Shown piece by piece: positions 24,301-36,400 of a stretch of DNA of 64,000 nucleotides. Source of the stretch: Onchocerca lupi (taxonomy: Eukaryota; Nematoda; Chromadorea; Rhabditida; Onchocercidae); assembly GCA_028564675.1 (NCBI GenBank), contig JAOVVO010000289.1, positions 30,858-94,857 of the forward strand, given 5' to 3'. The translations under genes were made by a program, and so were the position numbers. The notes under the pieces were generated by a model, which saw nothing but the letters and a program-made list of their open reading frames with translations, did no database searches and had not been told where the DNA came from. The stretch's first letter is position 1; each line of letters opens with the position of its first letter.

Positions 24301-27299
24301 CTTTTCTTTGTCAGTCTGTTGACACTTTTCAATCACAGCTTGCAGATTCCGTGAATTTTGAAATATTTCATACGCGCCTTTCCTTAAGCCTTCTAATCTT
24401 AAACAAAGAATAATCCATTTGTCTTCTAACTAATCGTGAGGGAAGATGTCAGGAGTTTCTGAGGCTTTCTCAAAATCTCGAACGTTTTCAATAGCAAATT
24501 TGAAGAAAGATTTGTTTCAATAATGAACCTGGAAGAAATTTTAAGATTTTATATGCTTGTTACCAAATAATTTTACATTTAATAAAATATGACAGGATGA
24601 AATGTAGATAAATTAAACTGATGCATCAAACCTCAAGATAGTTCGACACTTACATATGTTTTGCCCCAGCATTTATACGCAAGTCTTTCATTATCAAACG
24701 AATAATATATTTCAATTCCAAGCACGAAACTCTGCAATTATATGCATTCGATCTATCTATGCCTCTAATAGGACAAATAACAGAAAAATAATCTAAAAAA
24801 ATGATTTATCTCTTATTATTAATCTTAACAGAAGGAAATGAAAGAACCGTATTCATTTCTGTAAGATATAGATGTAATGAATACGATTCTTTCCAAGAAA
24901 CAAATGCAAACAATCACTAACAATTTACAAATTTTCGAAAAATGTAATTGCTGCTCCTTTTCCCGTGTTAATTCACTCAATTTTTCTAACCAGTCGTCCA
25001 CCTGAACTTTATACATTTCAAAAATTTTTAAACAAAAAAAAAAGTTATCTAGGTAATAAAGAATAAAGACTGATAATTATTTGTCTTCAGTTTAAAAGAA
25101 ATGAATCAGAACTGTAGTGAAACAAAGCAAAAATCATAACTTTACAAAGTTGGATTCAACAAATGATTCCTTCATTGATAACTTACCATCTGATTTGTTA
25201 TTTTCGATTTTTTCCGACTATCATCGAATTTTGATGAAAACGAGCATATTGTCTCAGAAACATCACCCGTTTGATTATACGATTCTGTCAATTCATCAAT
25301 TGACCAATCAAATTGCTTTAAAAAGAAATATGAACTATGAGATCTGTTTAACAGTAGCAGATTCATTCTATTATCGAAAAATCACATTTTGAAGAAATAG
25401 AGGAAGCGGTGTTTGGGGTGAAATAATCATCATAAATTACTGGCTCTGAACTGCTATATTATTTGTGAAAAAGAGGGAAAAAAAGCAGGAAAGATGAGCA
25501 TGTCGGGATCGAGCTGATAATATTTAACTTTGACATCGGAAAATCTCTATTCTCTACTTCTCAAATCTAAATGTTAAGCCTTCAATACAGAATAAAAATA
25601 CAATCTTAAATTTACGTACTCACAGTGGAAAAGATTTTTATAATCTGCTTCGCTTTCAAATTATACACTCTTTGATCTGCTTCTGGAATTAAAAATTTGA
25701 GCAATAAGTATAGGTCGCCATCATATCCTTCTGAAATAAGTGAATTTATCAATGTGATCTGATTAGAAATCTAAATTTAAGTAATTTATTAAATAGTAAT
25801 GAAAAAATAATACAATCGAGAGGCTGAATCTTGATATTTTCATACTACTATTAGATAAAGCAGGATGGTGAAAATGGTTTTTTTTTTTTTTTTTTTTTTT
25901 TAAATCAATACTAGTAAGATAAGTGATTCATTTAATAAAGCAAACATAGTGAGCGAAATGAAATAGAAATAAAGTGATTTTTGGAAAAACTTTGTCTTCA
26001 CTGCTCTAACAATCAAAAAAAAAATGTTAACGAAAAGTAATGTTTGAAATAAAAGTACCCGAAATTTCACTTTTCCGAATTTATAATAGCTTTTCCCAAC
26101 AATTTTTATCATTGATCAGAAATTCTAATCATGCTAGAATAAATTAGAATAAATCATTATTTACAAATATTTTAATCATACCTTTGTTAATGAATATTCT
26201 AACAGCTTCAGTCTTCTCAGTGTACTTCGATACAGATGCAATCACATTACAGAGTTTGCAAAATAATTTGAACACATCGAATTTGTTTTCCATCTTCTGA
26301 ATACCATCTTCTGATTTCAAGATTTCTGCTGTTGATGGCTCGTTTTTTATGTTGGATATCCTTGTTTTACTACTACCAGCTTTCCCAGAAGACATTTCTT
26401 CCGGATCTCTTCCAGCAGTTTCATACTTTGCTTTCTTTCGAGTGACCGTTTTCGTTTTATCATCTTTTGCTTTTTTCAAAGACACATCTTTTGAAATGCT
26501 TGGTTTGGGAGCATCTTTTGAAGGAGATGACGTTGAAGTCTTCACTTTATCTCCAAATTTTTTCATTCGTAATTCCGAAAGATCTCTTATTTTCTCCAAG
26601 ATGGATTCTTTGTCATTATCATTCGCAAGATCCCAACCTGCAAGATCTTCTTTTTCTTTTACTAGAAAAAAAAATTGAAAAATTTGCTAAAATAAAAAAC
26701 AGCTAATTTTGAAGAACCTTCGATATCATCCGGTGAATCAATAATTTTTGTCGTAGCACGACAACGTGTCAGTGTTTCGAAAAGACAATCTGCGTGAAAA
26801 TAATTTTTCATTTCTGTAGGATTTCCAGAATCTGCCGTGAAAGGATTAGGCACCATTCGCCACATCCGTAAATCCTACGAAAAAAAAAGATGAATAAAAA
26901 TTCAAAAAATTGATTCACGATGTTTATTTTTTCAATCAAAATTTCTTTTCACTGGTTAAATTCCGATGAAAGATAAAGTCAACTAAATCTTCTTTAAAAA
27001 AAAATTAAATATTCCTTTTAATATGAATAATTAAATATAATGCCGAAAATTTTTAGAAGGATTCCAAAATTCCAAAGAAATGTGATAATAAATTTTAGAA
27101 ACGTATAAATAAACATCCATAAGAAATGAAGAGAATTCTATATAAAAAGGTCAAGCAATGACCTATGCTTGGAAATGAACGTTTCATTTTTTATCACCGT
27201 TATCATCAAAGTAAAACATACTCCTTTTAACAAATGTTGCTGACATTTTTTACATTTGGCAACACGTTTAGCATAATCAAGTCCAAATTTTGACGACAT
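21335..27299 (-). CDS. LIG3: DNA ligase III (ATP-dependent), BRCT-less
   Basis: Seals single-strand nicks with ATP in base-excision, single-strand-break and alternative end-joining repair, in the nucleus and, in other animals, mitochondria. The 17 exons are 27222-27299, 26718-26874, 26182-26661, 25624-25730, 25187-25315, 24922-25001, 24654-24731, 24253-24397, 23833-23988, 23396-23607, 23115-23208, 22920-23033, 22712-22799, 22393-22523, 22106-22223, 21907-22028 and 21335-21604. All phases close to 852 aa. Residues 1-80 form the PARP-type zinc finger (Cys16, Cys19, His53, Cys56). A Lys/Ser-rich linker follows, then the ligase N-domain. The adenylation motif is EIKYDGERLQ with catalytic Lys441. 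Further motifs are FVFDCMYYD, EGLEGLVLKD, GDMADTADLIVLGAFYG and, in the OB fold, SIRFPRVTKIRDD. The protein ends in a basic tail with KKRKRE (likely nuclear signal) and no BRCT domain, like vertebrate isoform beta. A TTTCAG acceptor lies 26 nt before the ATG. Confidence 0.94.
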
Positions 27300-27770
27300 T
27301 ATAAATCAGTTTCACGTATCTCTATCTGAAATATGATTAATATTGATTTATTTCCTTAATTTTTTTTCACATAAGCAAAAAGAAAATTGAATCATTGATA
27401 CGTCATTATCACGTTCATGGTATCAATTAAATCCAGAATTATCTCATTTGGTCTAGTGCCATTTAAATCGGCCAAACAAACTAAGTCCGGATGAAAGGAA
27501 GAAAGAAAAAAAAGGGAGGATATTACAAATCAATTTCCCGTATTTCTATCTGAAATATGACTAATATTGATTTTTCTCAACTTTTTTTACATGAGCAAAA
27601 CAAAAACTGAATCAATAATATGATCATTATCATATCATGGTACCAAGTGAATCCAGCGAATAACTCTAATTTGGCATGGCACCATCTAAATCGATAAACA
27701 ACTGAGCTCGGAAGAAAAAAAAAAAAGGGAGAAATGAATGATCTGCACATAAGCTCTACCTGAAATTAGC
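27300..27770. repeat. Tandem duplication at the 5' flank of the ligase gene
   Basis: The block CTATCTGAAATATGA recurs 224 bp apart (27322 and 27546). It is accompanied by matching TTGATTT, ACATRAGCAAAA, ATCATGGTA and CCATNTAAATCG blocks, then a purine-rich AAAAAAGGGAG tail. A weaker third start lies near 27755. Read on the minus strand, each copy carries an ATTTCAG acceptor followed by RTAGA. The copy next to the ATG is the likely trans-splice site of the ligase mRNA. Confidence 0.75.
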
Positions 27771-28460
27771 AGCATTTCGTCAAGATAGCGACACTTTTCT
27801 GCCCGTACCATAAATTACTCTTCGGGCTTATTCTTTAAACATTAAATTCGCAAATTTCACTTAATACGTGGTTTACGTGAGCTAAAGCGTCTCGAAGCAT
27901 TCGTTGCTAACCGCAAAGTTTATTTCGAAAAATTACGACGTGGAAAGACTGTACATCAATTCTAACTGAATTCTCGTATTCAATCGAATTCATCGAATCA
28001 GTTTCTTGAAAAATCGATCGTAGAAGCGAATGTATAGGCATGTTGAAACAACGTCTTCGTTCTCTGTTGCACTTTATTCACACGTGTACGTGACATAACG
28101 TAAATGTTTAATCGTCTGACAAATTCAAAATCGTATCATTATCGAGCGTGCATAGCCTAGCGAACATGTAGACATATTGAAACAACGTATCTGTTGATTT
28201 ACGTGACGCAAACGAACGTGAAGCAAACGTTTGATCTTATGATAAATTCAAATCACGTCATTATTGAGCGTGCATAGCGTGCACAATGCATTCTGTATGT
28301 TAATTTTGCATAAATCGATTCGTGCGTATCTGTTCTCTATCGCTCTTGATTTACGTGACGCAAATGTTTAATCTTCTGATAAATTCAAGTCACGTCATCA
28401 TTGAGCGTTCATAGCGTGCACAACGCTTCCTGTATGTTAACTTTGCACAAATCGATTCGT
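27771..28460. repeat. CpG- and ACGTG-rich diverged repeats between LIG3 and USP19
   Basis: Locally more GC- and CpG-rich than the rest of the window. Copies of TTTACGTGACGCAAAYGTTT, ATCTTCTGATAAATTC, CACGTCATYATTGAGCG, TGCATAGCGTGCACAA and AAATCGATTCGTG recur at about 28080, 28195 and 28349. The AYATTGAAACAACGT block also recurs (about 28042 and 28176). Repeated TACGTGAC and CACGTCA cores resemble bZIP or bHLH (CRE/E-box) sites. It lies between divergent genes, so promoter function is plausible but unproven. Confidence 0.55.
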
Positions 28461-28540
28461 GTATGTGTGTGTGTGTGCATGCGCGTATGTGCATGTTTGC
28501 ACGTGTGCACGTATATATTTCTGTGCATGTATGTGAATTT
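28458..28540 (+). repeat. Alternating purine-pyrimidine (TG/CA/CG) tract
   Basis: GTGTATGTGTGTGTGTGTGC followed by ATGCGCGTATGTGCATG and GCACGTGTGCACGTATATAT. An imperfect TG repeat of Z-DNA-forming type beside the ACGTG-rich repeats. Confidence 0.75.
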
Positions 28541-29520
28541 ATGTCTGTTTATACGAATCCATCGTTATATTTGCATATTTTCAATTACGTATCTTTTGGA
28601 CTTTTGATATGTTTTTCTAATATTCAAATCGACTCAGTCTTTTGTAATTTGAAGGGAAAAAAGTATCGATTGACGAGTCTGATTTTCGTTTTCCGCACTA
28701 TTTCTCTTGCCTTTTATGAAATTACTTGAACGTCATATTCACGTCACGTAAATTCATGTAATATCACATACGCAAACGTTTGGTAATTTTGATTGGACTA
28801 CGTTACGTTTTTGTATATGTTTTGTATATGCATTCATAGATATGATTTAAAAAAAAAAAAATCACTCAATAAATAAGTGTTTCAGGTATCTTGTTAATAT
28901 TTGGTATTTGACAGAAAAAAGCGAATTATCTTATTTTATGAAATTTAATTTCAATTTCAATTAAAGTAAAACTTAAAAGTTTTCTTTGTTGTTTTCAATT
29001 ACATATACATAAATGGAACTTGGGAGTTGCTAAAAAGTTTTAAGTTCCATCTTCTTTATCCTTTTTTCTTATTCATTAACAAATAAGTAATTATAAGTAT
29101 TGCCCATTGCACTTATTTATCAAGTTTTTCGATTCGAATCAAAATTTCGCAAAAATTTATATATATCAAAATAATAAAATTATATGCATTAGAATTGTAC
29201 CATTGCTTTAAACATTAAAAGTTGAGCTGTTAGTATTTTATTGGAACAAATAACAAGTATATCTATTGTATGTTTAATTTTTTACATATTGTTATTCTGA
29301 TATACATAATTTTTGTAAATTTTTTTATTTTGCAGCACATATATTACATGCATTATATCATTTATTTGTGTTATATCATGTCGGAAGTTAATTTGATTCA
29401 GTTTTATCGAAAATTTAATTCAATTCTAATTTCAGTTAAAGTAGAACTGGAAAGTTTTTCTTTTTCTCTTCTCGATTACATATGCATATATGGAACAGAT
29501 CATTATCATATGGTGATCAG
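28541..29520. other. Intergenic, with a diverged duplication
   Basis: No gene is supported. A block around 28925-29010 (ATTTAATTTCAATTTCAATT, AAAGTAAAACT, TTACATATACATAAATGGAA) recurs diverged at 29395-29495 (ATTTAATTCAATTCTAATTT, AAAGTAGAACT, TTACATATGCATATATGGAA), about 475 bp further on. Confidence 0.55.
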
Positions 29521-29523
29521 ATC

Positions 29524-29682
29524 GCTCAAATATTAATGAAAGTGTCAAAAACGGGCCGTATATCAGATTTGATTCTAACAGTATTTCCGGCATTCGATGA
29601 ATTGACATTCATTGATGACGAAGAATTTCCGTCTCATTATCAGTCATTTATTGTCGAAGTTATTAGAAATTTTTCTGTATGA
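29524..29682 (+). CDS. Unassigned exon-like ORF upstream of USP19
   Basis: After an ATCAG acceptor-like site the + strand encodes MKVSKTGRISDLILTVFPAF, then DELTFIDDEEFPSHYQSF and IVEVIRNFSV before a stop. Composition and codon mix look protein-coding, unlike the flanking DNA. The codon before the stop contains a possible donor (GTATGA). Joining it to the acceptor at 30415 adds KFYLGHLDKEREIQ and a stop. No family was recognised. It may be a short independent gene, a lost exon, or chance. Confidence 0.3.
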   Translation, partial: AQILMKVSKTGRISDLILTVFPAFDELTFIDDEEFPSHYQSFIVEVIRNFSV

Positions 29683-30456
29683 GCTTAATTGTCATTTTTC
29701 TTATTGATATCAGATTAATATTTTTCTGGTATTATTCCTTTGTAAATACTGAAATTTTAGCCACATTCTCAGCTAAAACATTCATTCATTTCTCCCTTTA
29801 TAATTATTTTTTCCAAAACACTGTAGTAGTGTCGCTTGCTGTTATTATTAATTATTGCTTACTTTTATTTAAGAGTTGTATAATTTAATGTAATTAAAAA
29901 TGGTAGTTTTATCTGATATAGAATAGTCACAGTTAGAGAAGTTTATGGGAATATGAGTTGATCTGTGAAAGATTCGTAAAAATTAATGTGTTGATTTGAT
30001 TTGATCCCGATAATGTCCAGATAATCCTGTGGATTTTACTTGCATTGAAAATGCTATGTAGCAAATGTGAAAATTTGTAAGCTTTATTTAAGTCAGAAAT
30101 GCAAGTGTCCGATTACGGTTAGATGATTTGGGACAAAGTATTTCATTTTTTTTTTTTTTTTTTTTTTGAGACATTTGCAACCTGATCAGTAAATGAATGG
30201 TTACATTAAGGCTATTATCAGATGGTTAGATTAACTGGATAGATAAGCAAATCATGTTGTCATTTATGGTTAACATAGTAGTGATAGATCAGTGTGGATT
30301 GCTCAGTATGAATTTGCAAACATTATAAAAATTTTTTCTAAAATAAGTTCTTTTCGTCGTTGCTATTGCATTCTCTGAATTTAATTGATTCCCTTAATCA
30401 ATCTTTTTTTTTCAGAAATTTTACTTGGGACATTTAGACAAAGAACGTGAAATACA

Positions 30457-33400
30457 ATGAAACGTGAGAATCCAATCGATATGGAAGAAATGACAGAGGA
30501 TGAAGATGGTAGTATTAGTAAAAATATTGGCAATGTTATATTCGAAACAGATGATGGTATGGGAATAAATTTTGATGGCAACCAGAATGATGATGGTTTG
30601 AAATTTGCATATTGATGCTTTTGTTGGGGAAAAAAACCTATTTGATTTGTAATCTGGGCTGAAAATCTTTTTGAAATGGTGAATCCACTAGGTCAACAAT
30701 ATTCTGTATTGGATTTATACGATATTATAAATAATATCGCACTTAACAATGGTAAACGATAAGAGTGAAAAATATACGATGAATATAAGAAGTACTGATA
30801 ATGGTCTTCTGTTGAATTGTTGCTCGTATCGATCGGATTTGTCGAATTGTTGCTGCTGAAGCATCGAATTATGTCTCTGTGGATCTGTTGAATGAAGTGG
30901 AAGTATTTTAGAGAGTTAATAGAAAATTGCTCCTGTCGAAAACCGATTTGAGAGAATTCTCGTGTCGATCGAGATTTTCGAAATTGCTGCTGATGACGCT
31001 CTGCTTGTGATTGTTGTTGAATTGTCGAACTCAGTCGAAAATGTAAAAAACTGCTCTTGTCGAAAACCATTCGAGAGAATTTTCCCCAAAAAAGAGAGCG
31101 TTTCTCTCATAAATCCGAATCATATAAATCTTTTCAGAGTTCCTCCTTTTCTGATCTCCAATTTGGAGCCTTATAATCTCACTTTGTTTACTTGTTAACT
31201 GAAACTTTTGGCGGCAAATACGTTTGTCGTATCGGCGGGAAACATCTTTATTTTTTGTTAATAAGCATGTTTCTCCTTTTAGTAGTAAACATGTTTAGCG
31301 TTTTCGGTAGTTCATTTGAAATCATCGTTGCGCTTCAAACTTGGTTGATTAAATCATCCTTCGGAATTTTCCAATAGCTTCTTTGCATTTTAATATTTCC
31401 CAATTTCCCCTCTCTTACTAACATCCAGAAATATAGAAGAACTTAGGAAAAAACTGAAGAAATTGAACTTAAATAAATTGTTTAGTCTTGTTTTTTACTA
31501 CTTTTTACCAGCAATTGTATATGTCCTACTAAACTCTCAACAATTTAATTATGCTGAAGTTGCAGGTATGATGGATTTCGATTGTGGTATAAATCCGGAA
31601 ATTTGTGTCATATCAATCGGTAAGGACATTAGTGTATATGGATTAGTATTTTGTTTTTCATTCTATCGCTGAATTGCATTGGGCTAGCATAATTTTTGAA
31701 CCTTTATTTTCTTTAGGCTTAAATGTTAAGCTCTTTGTCATCGATGATGCTTTTTGAAGCTTAAAATATTTTAAGTTTTCCAAAATTTTGCTTTGGGTGA
31801 ATGAGAAAAATTCTGATCTTTTTGCAGATTATACTGCATATTTGCTTAAAATTAATATTTTAGAAAATTAGGTTATTAGAATAATTCTAACAGATATCTC
31901 TCCTCGATTTTATCAAGCTCTGAATGAAATGATGACTTATATTAGTATGTCTTAGAAATTCAGAAATGATCATCTTGTGAAAATGCAATGGTGCAGTTCA
32001 TGAGAGACATGGTAGTGACATGAACAATTGTAATATTTCTCTTAATATTGAACTACTTATGTTCTTTAAAATCTAAAACTGATGGCCTAATGTAACTTAT
32101 TTAATGTATATTGGAATGAAAATTGGGCACAAATCTATTTAAATAAATAAACATTTAAGTCCTAGTAGATTTTGCACTTTTCTGACATATATTTGTTGCT
32201 AAAGAAAGGATTCGCTACAATTACATTCTAATCAATTCTCGTTTTTATTTCTTAACATACGTGTTTGATTGCGTTTTATTTTTTTTTTTAGTTCCAAATT
32301 TTTCACTTAAAATTTCACTCTCTTCAAATTCTCTTCATCACTATTATTACAAAAATTGTTTTGCAATAGTATGTTTCAAACTGTAACATGTTTAGTAAAT
32401 AGTAGTATGTTTCAAACTGTTGAAAAGATTGTCTAGCGCATCCATCGAGATGGAAATCTATTAGAAATGGTAATGAATGAAAAATGAAGTTCCAATTTCA
32501 TTTTCCGGAATGATATTTTTCAACGAACTATTTAAATGAGAAATGTTCATTTATTTTGATCATTTTTTTGTGCTGTAAACGAATGAACAATTTTAACGAT
32601 AGAATGATCGAAGAAGTTATTCCTGACTGATGATATGAGTCGTTTGCTGATTTGAACTTGAAATAGGTGAGCAAATAGAGAAATTGGTTGTGTTTAATTT
32701 GCAGGAAGTGAGCAGGAAAAATCTTTTAAATGCTGAAGAGATGATTTGCAGCAGTGTGTGAAGTGATGGTAGTTAAGAATAATTGAAAGAAATTAGCTTT
32801 TAGAATGGAAGAATGTTAGAGCATCGAGGAGGATGATGATGATGATGCATCAGAAAAGCAACTTAGGCGTAAGATCGAGAATTTTAGAGCTCGAACTATG
32901 TTTAACATACAGAATAGCTTATATTTATTATATATCTTATAGCTGTCTTCATTATCCTTCAAAACTTCTTTTTCGCATTCTTTCCTTCTTATTTATTTTT
33001 CCTTTCATTCATCTTTAAATTTTTCAACGATACATATCTTCATAGTATTCAGTTCTTTTCATTTCGTGTCTTTATTAACAATTTTCCATGTTTCTTTCTC
33101 TTTTGTCTCTTTCATCTTTTATATCAAAAAAGAAAATTTTTTATTCCCAATCTCTCTTTTTCAAAATTTTATCCTTCATTTTCGTCTCTTCACTTACTCT
33201 TTCATCTTTTCATTTTTTGGTATGTTCTTTTTGATGTAACTTTTTGAAAATATATAGACATATAATGATCTGTGTTCCTCAATTGCTTTTTCTCCTATTC
33301 GTACATTGTATTCATTAAGTGCATTCTCATATGGTTTTAACTAATTTTACTTCTTTTAGAAATTTTCAGTCGTTAGAAAAATATGATGTTTTATGTTCTT

Positions 33401-36400
33401 TTTTGCTTTCTTGCATTTTAAAAATTTTATTTCAATTTCACATCTGTTTGTTAATTGACTCATATGGTTCAGTTTTTTATCTTTTTTTATTTTATTTTTT
33501 TTATTTATGATATATACAAAAGAAAAAAAATAAAAATTAAAAAAAGCTTCTTTATCAAGTGTCTTATTTGTCGTTTTAGATCGGAAGAGAGAAATTTCCT
33601 TTTATCTTTGAACATATATTAAAATGAAAATTGAGATCAGATCCATTTGATCCTTTATTTACATCATCTTTCATTTCCTTTTAATTAGTATCTGACATAA
33701 TGTGAGTAGTTTGAAATTCTTTACTATCTTGCGTTTTGTTCCTAATAGGTTATTTGGTGTAATTTTAACGTTTAGTTCTGTTTTTATTTTAGTTACTCTT
33801 ATCTGATCTGATAGTTACCAATCTATTTTGGATAATTTTTTACATTTTTTTGTTATATGTTTTGTATTGATTTTTTTTTTTTGGTTAACTTGAGCTGGTC
33901 ACTATCCTACTGATTATCCGTTTAATTATTTTAATTTATTTTGTACATTTTTCAATTTTTTTTAATGTTTTCTTTATTTGTTTGACTAATTTTTTTAGGA
34001 ATAAATTATTTAGTTATTTGTATTTTTAGTATAATAAGCATGATAGTTTTCGGTTTTTTTGGTAATTAAAATATGTTTTTGTTAAAGTTTCGTAAGTATC
34101 ATAAGATGGAATACAGTTATTATCCTTTGATGGAATTTTTTGGAACATTACCGGGGGATTTATTGTGTGGTTACAAGTTCCGATCTATATTATTTGAGAT
34201 TTTTCATTGAATTGTCAACAGATTGCTAATCGTTAGTACCTGACACGATGTGGACAGTTTGGAATCTTTTTATTTTATAGACAGTAGAAATTTTGCATAG
34301 ATTTCATATAGGTACATCATATTATAAAATTATGTTAATTACAAAGTCGTATTATTTTCCTTAGAAAGCTGCATGTCTTAAAGATCGCATGAAATTGGTC
34401 TTGATAATTTAACCAATTAATTAAATAACTTTCAAGAAGTTTTCAGACTTCATTTTCCTCCAAACTCTTTTTTCTCATAATTATTTAAGCAAGCTTAAAA
34501 TAAATAGATGATTCATTCAAAACTTTACTTCCCTTCCATTATTTTTTCTTGAAATCTTGTGAAATAATCCTGTGAAATCGATATCAGTAGTTCAATTTCC
34601 TCTTCTATTCCAGTTCTTCGTTTCAAATAATTCAAAATGACAAATGTAAAGATCCAAGTGTTCTTGACCTACCAAATAATTAAAATGCCATTATTTCTAA
34701 AATAAAATATAAAAAATTGTAGATGTATACAAATGACTATGGTGAAAGGAGCAAAAAAATAGGATAAACAAGGGGATATTCGGTCTACTTTTATTGATTT
34801 TTATATTATAACTTAAATATTTTTGATGAATCACGCTCTCTTTTTTATTGAATTTCTTCGTATGAGCAATTATTATGTTCGAATAGAATAGCAATTTTAA
34901 CTTCTACTAATTGCTTACCTTTTTTTTTCATGTTTTTAAATAGTAATTGACTTTTCATTTGCTAAAATGAATTGGTTCTATTTGACTTCCGGTGAAAAGC
35001 ATACATAAAAATACACATTTTTTGAAAAAATTTATTTTAAACAAGAAGGAATGTTAGAAGAATAGAGAAGACATCATAAAGCAACAAAGACCTGGCACAC
35101 TTTTTTCCGAAAAGACACATCTGTTTCAAATTTGACGGAAAAACTTCAATTAGAAACAATCAGAAACTTAGAACAATTCAAATTCTCATTTATACATCCC
35201 GAAATTTCGATTATTCCTGGAATTTTAGTTCAAAATTTTTTATAAATCAAGAATATTATTATAGGTGTAATTCCTGTCTTAAATTGCACCAATTTGAATA
35301 ATATTATGGGAGAAGTTATCAGCAGGAATTAAAATAGGAAGTATTCTTATCTATATTTTGGAATGTTCCAAAATAGTACATAGGTAATATTTTCAAAATA
35401 ACGTTAATATGTGGCATTAAATATATCTCAACTTTGTCAAATCAAAATTGTCACATTAGAGAGAAGGATATTTTGATCAAGTTTATATTTATAAAGAGAT
35501 GTAATTGTTGCGATATTTTCATGCCTATTTTCTGTTCTAGCTTAAAAGTATATAATGATTGGTTTCAAATCAACTTCGAAAGTAAAATTATAGTTGTTTT
35601 AATTTAGCTTTTTTGAAATGCTTATAATAGATCTCTCGAGAAAATTTGTAGTAACATATGCCGCATATCTGTTATCCTACATTTTTTTTTTCGAATTAAC
35701 AAAAATTTTTCGGATTTCAGATGATATAAGTTTTTAATATATTTATATATAATCTTCTCTTTTTTTGCTTAAAAAATTTGAATGGAATGCTTTTATAATT
35801 TAGTAGTTGTATTGATGAAAACGAAGTTTACTTTTTCTTATCTATTATTAGCAGAATTTGATTATTCTCTTCAAATTATAAAGTAGTTGTTTCTGAGAAA
35901 AATTGAAGTTTACTATTTAATTACTTTTTTTTGCACTTTGGAAATTCGTTCTTAGCGCAATCTGGTGAATCGAAGAAATCTGTTGAAAGATTCGATGATT
36001 TCTTTTTCTACAACTCATCTTTTCTTCATGTTAATAACATTGCATTTTTGTTATTCAATGACGAAGATAAATAGTCTTACTAAACCTTTAAAAGTAAAGA
36101 TATTTGTAGAATTCTCTATTTTATGTTTTACTAGGCTTTTGAAAGTAAAAATATTTATAGGAAAAACGAAAAATTTTCCCTAGCAGATTATCTTTTTAAA
36201 AAAATTTTTCATTCCTTGCTAATTTTCATTTTAATTTGAAATTATCCTATCTTATTCTGATATTGCCTGAAGATTCTTCCATCTTTATTCTATTGCTTGG
36301 AAAGTCTGGTCGAAGTTTTCGATAAAAGATAAAATGATATATGAATAATTATTATAATTTAGTAATAAATTGTTGAAAATATTGCAGATTCGTTGAAATA

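Noticed and set aside
26349..26706. Plus-strand ORFs of 79-109 aa
   Set aside because: Antisense shadows of the Lys/Ser-rich LIG3 linker exon.
30693..31110. 125-aa minus-strand ORF rich in Ser, Gln and Arg
   Set aside because: Lies in a USP19 intron made of TCGA-containing repeats; no splice or family evidence.
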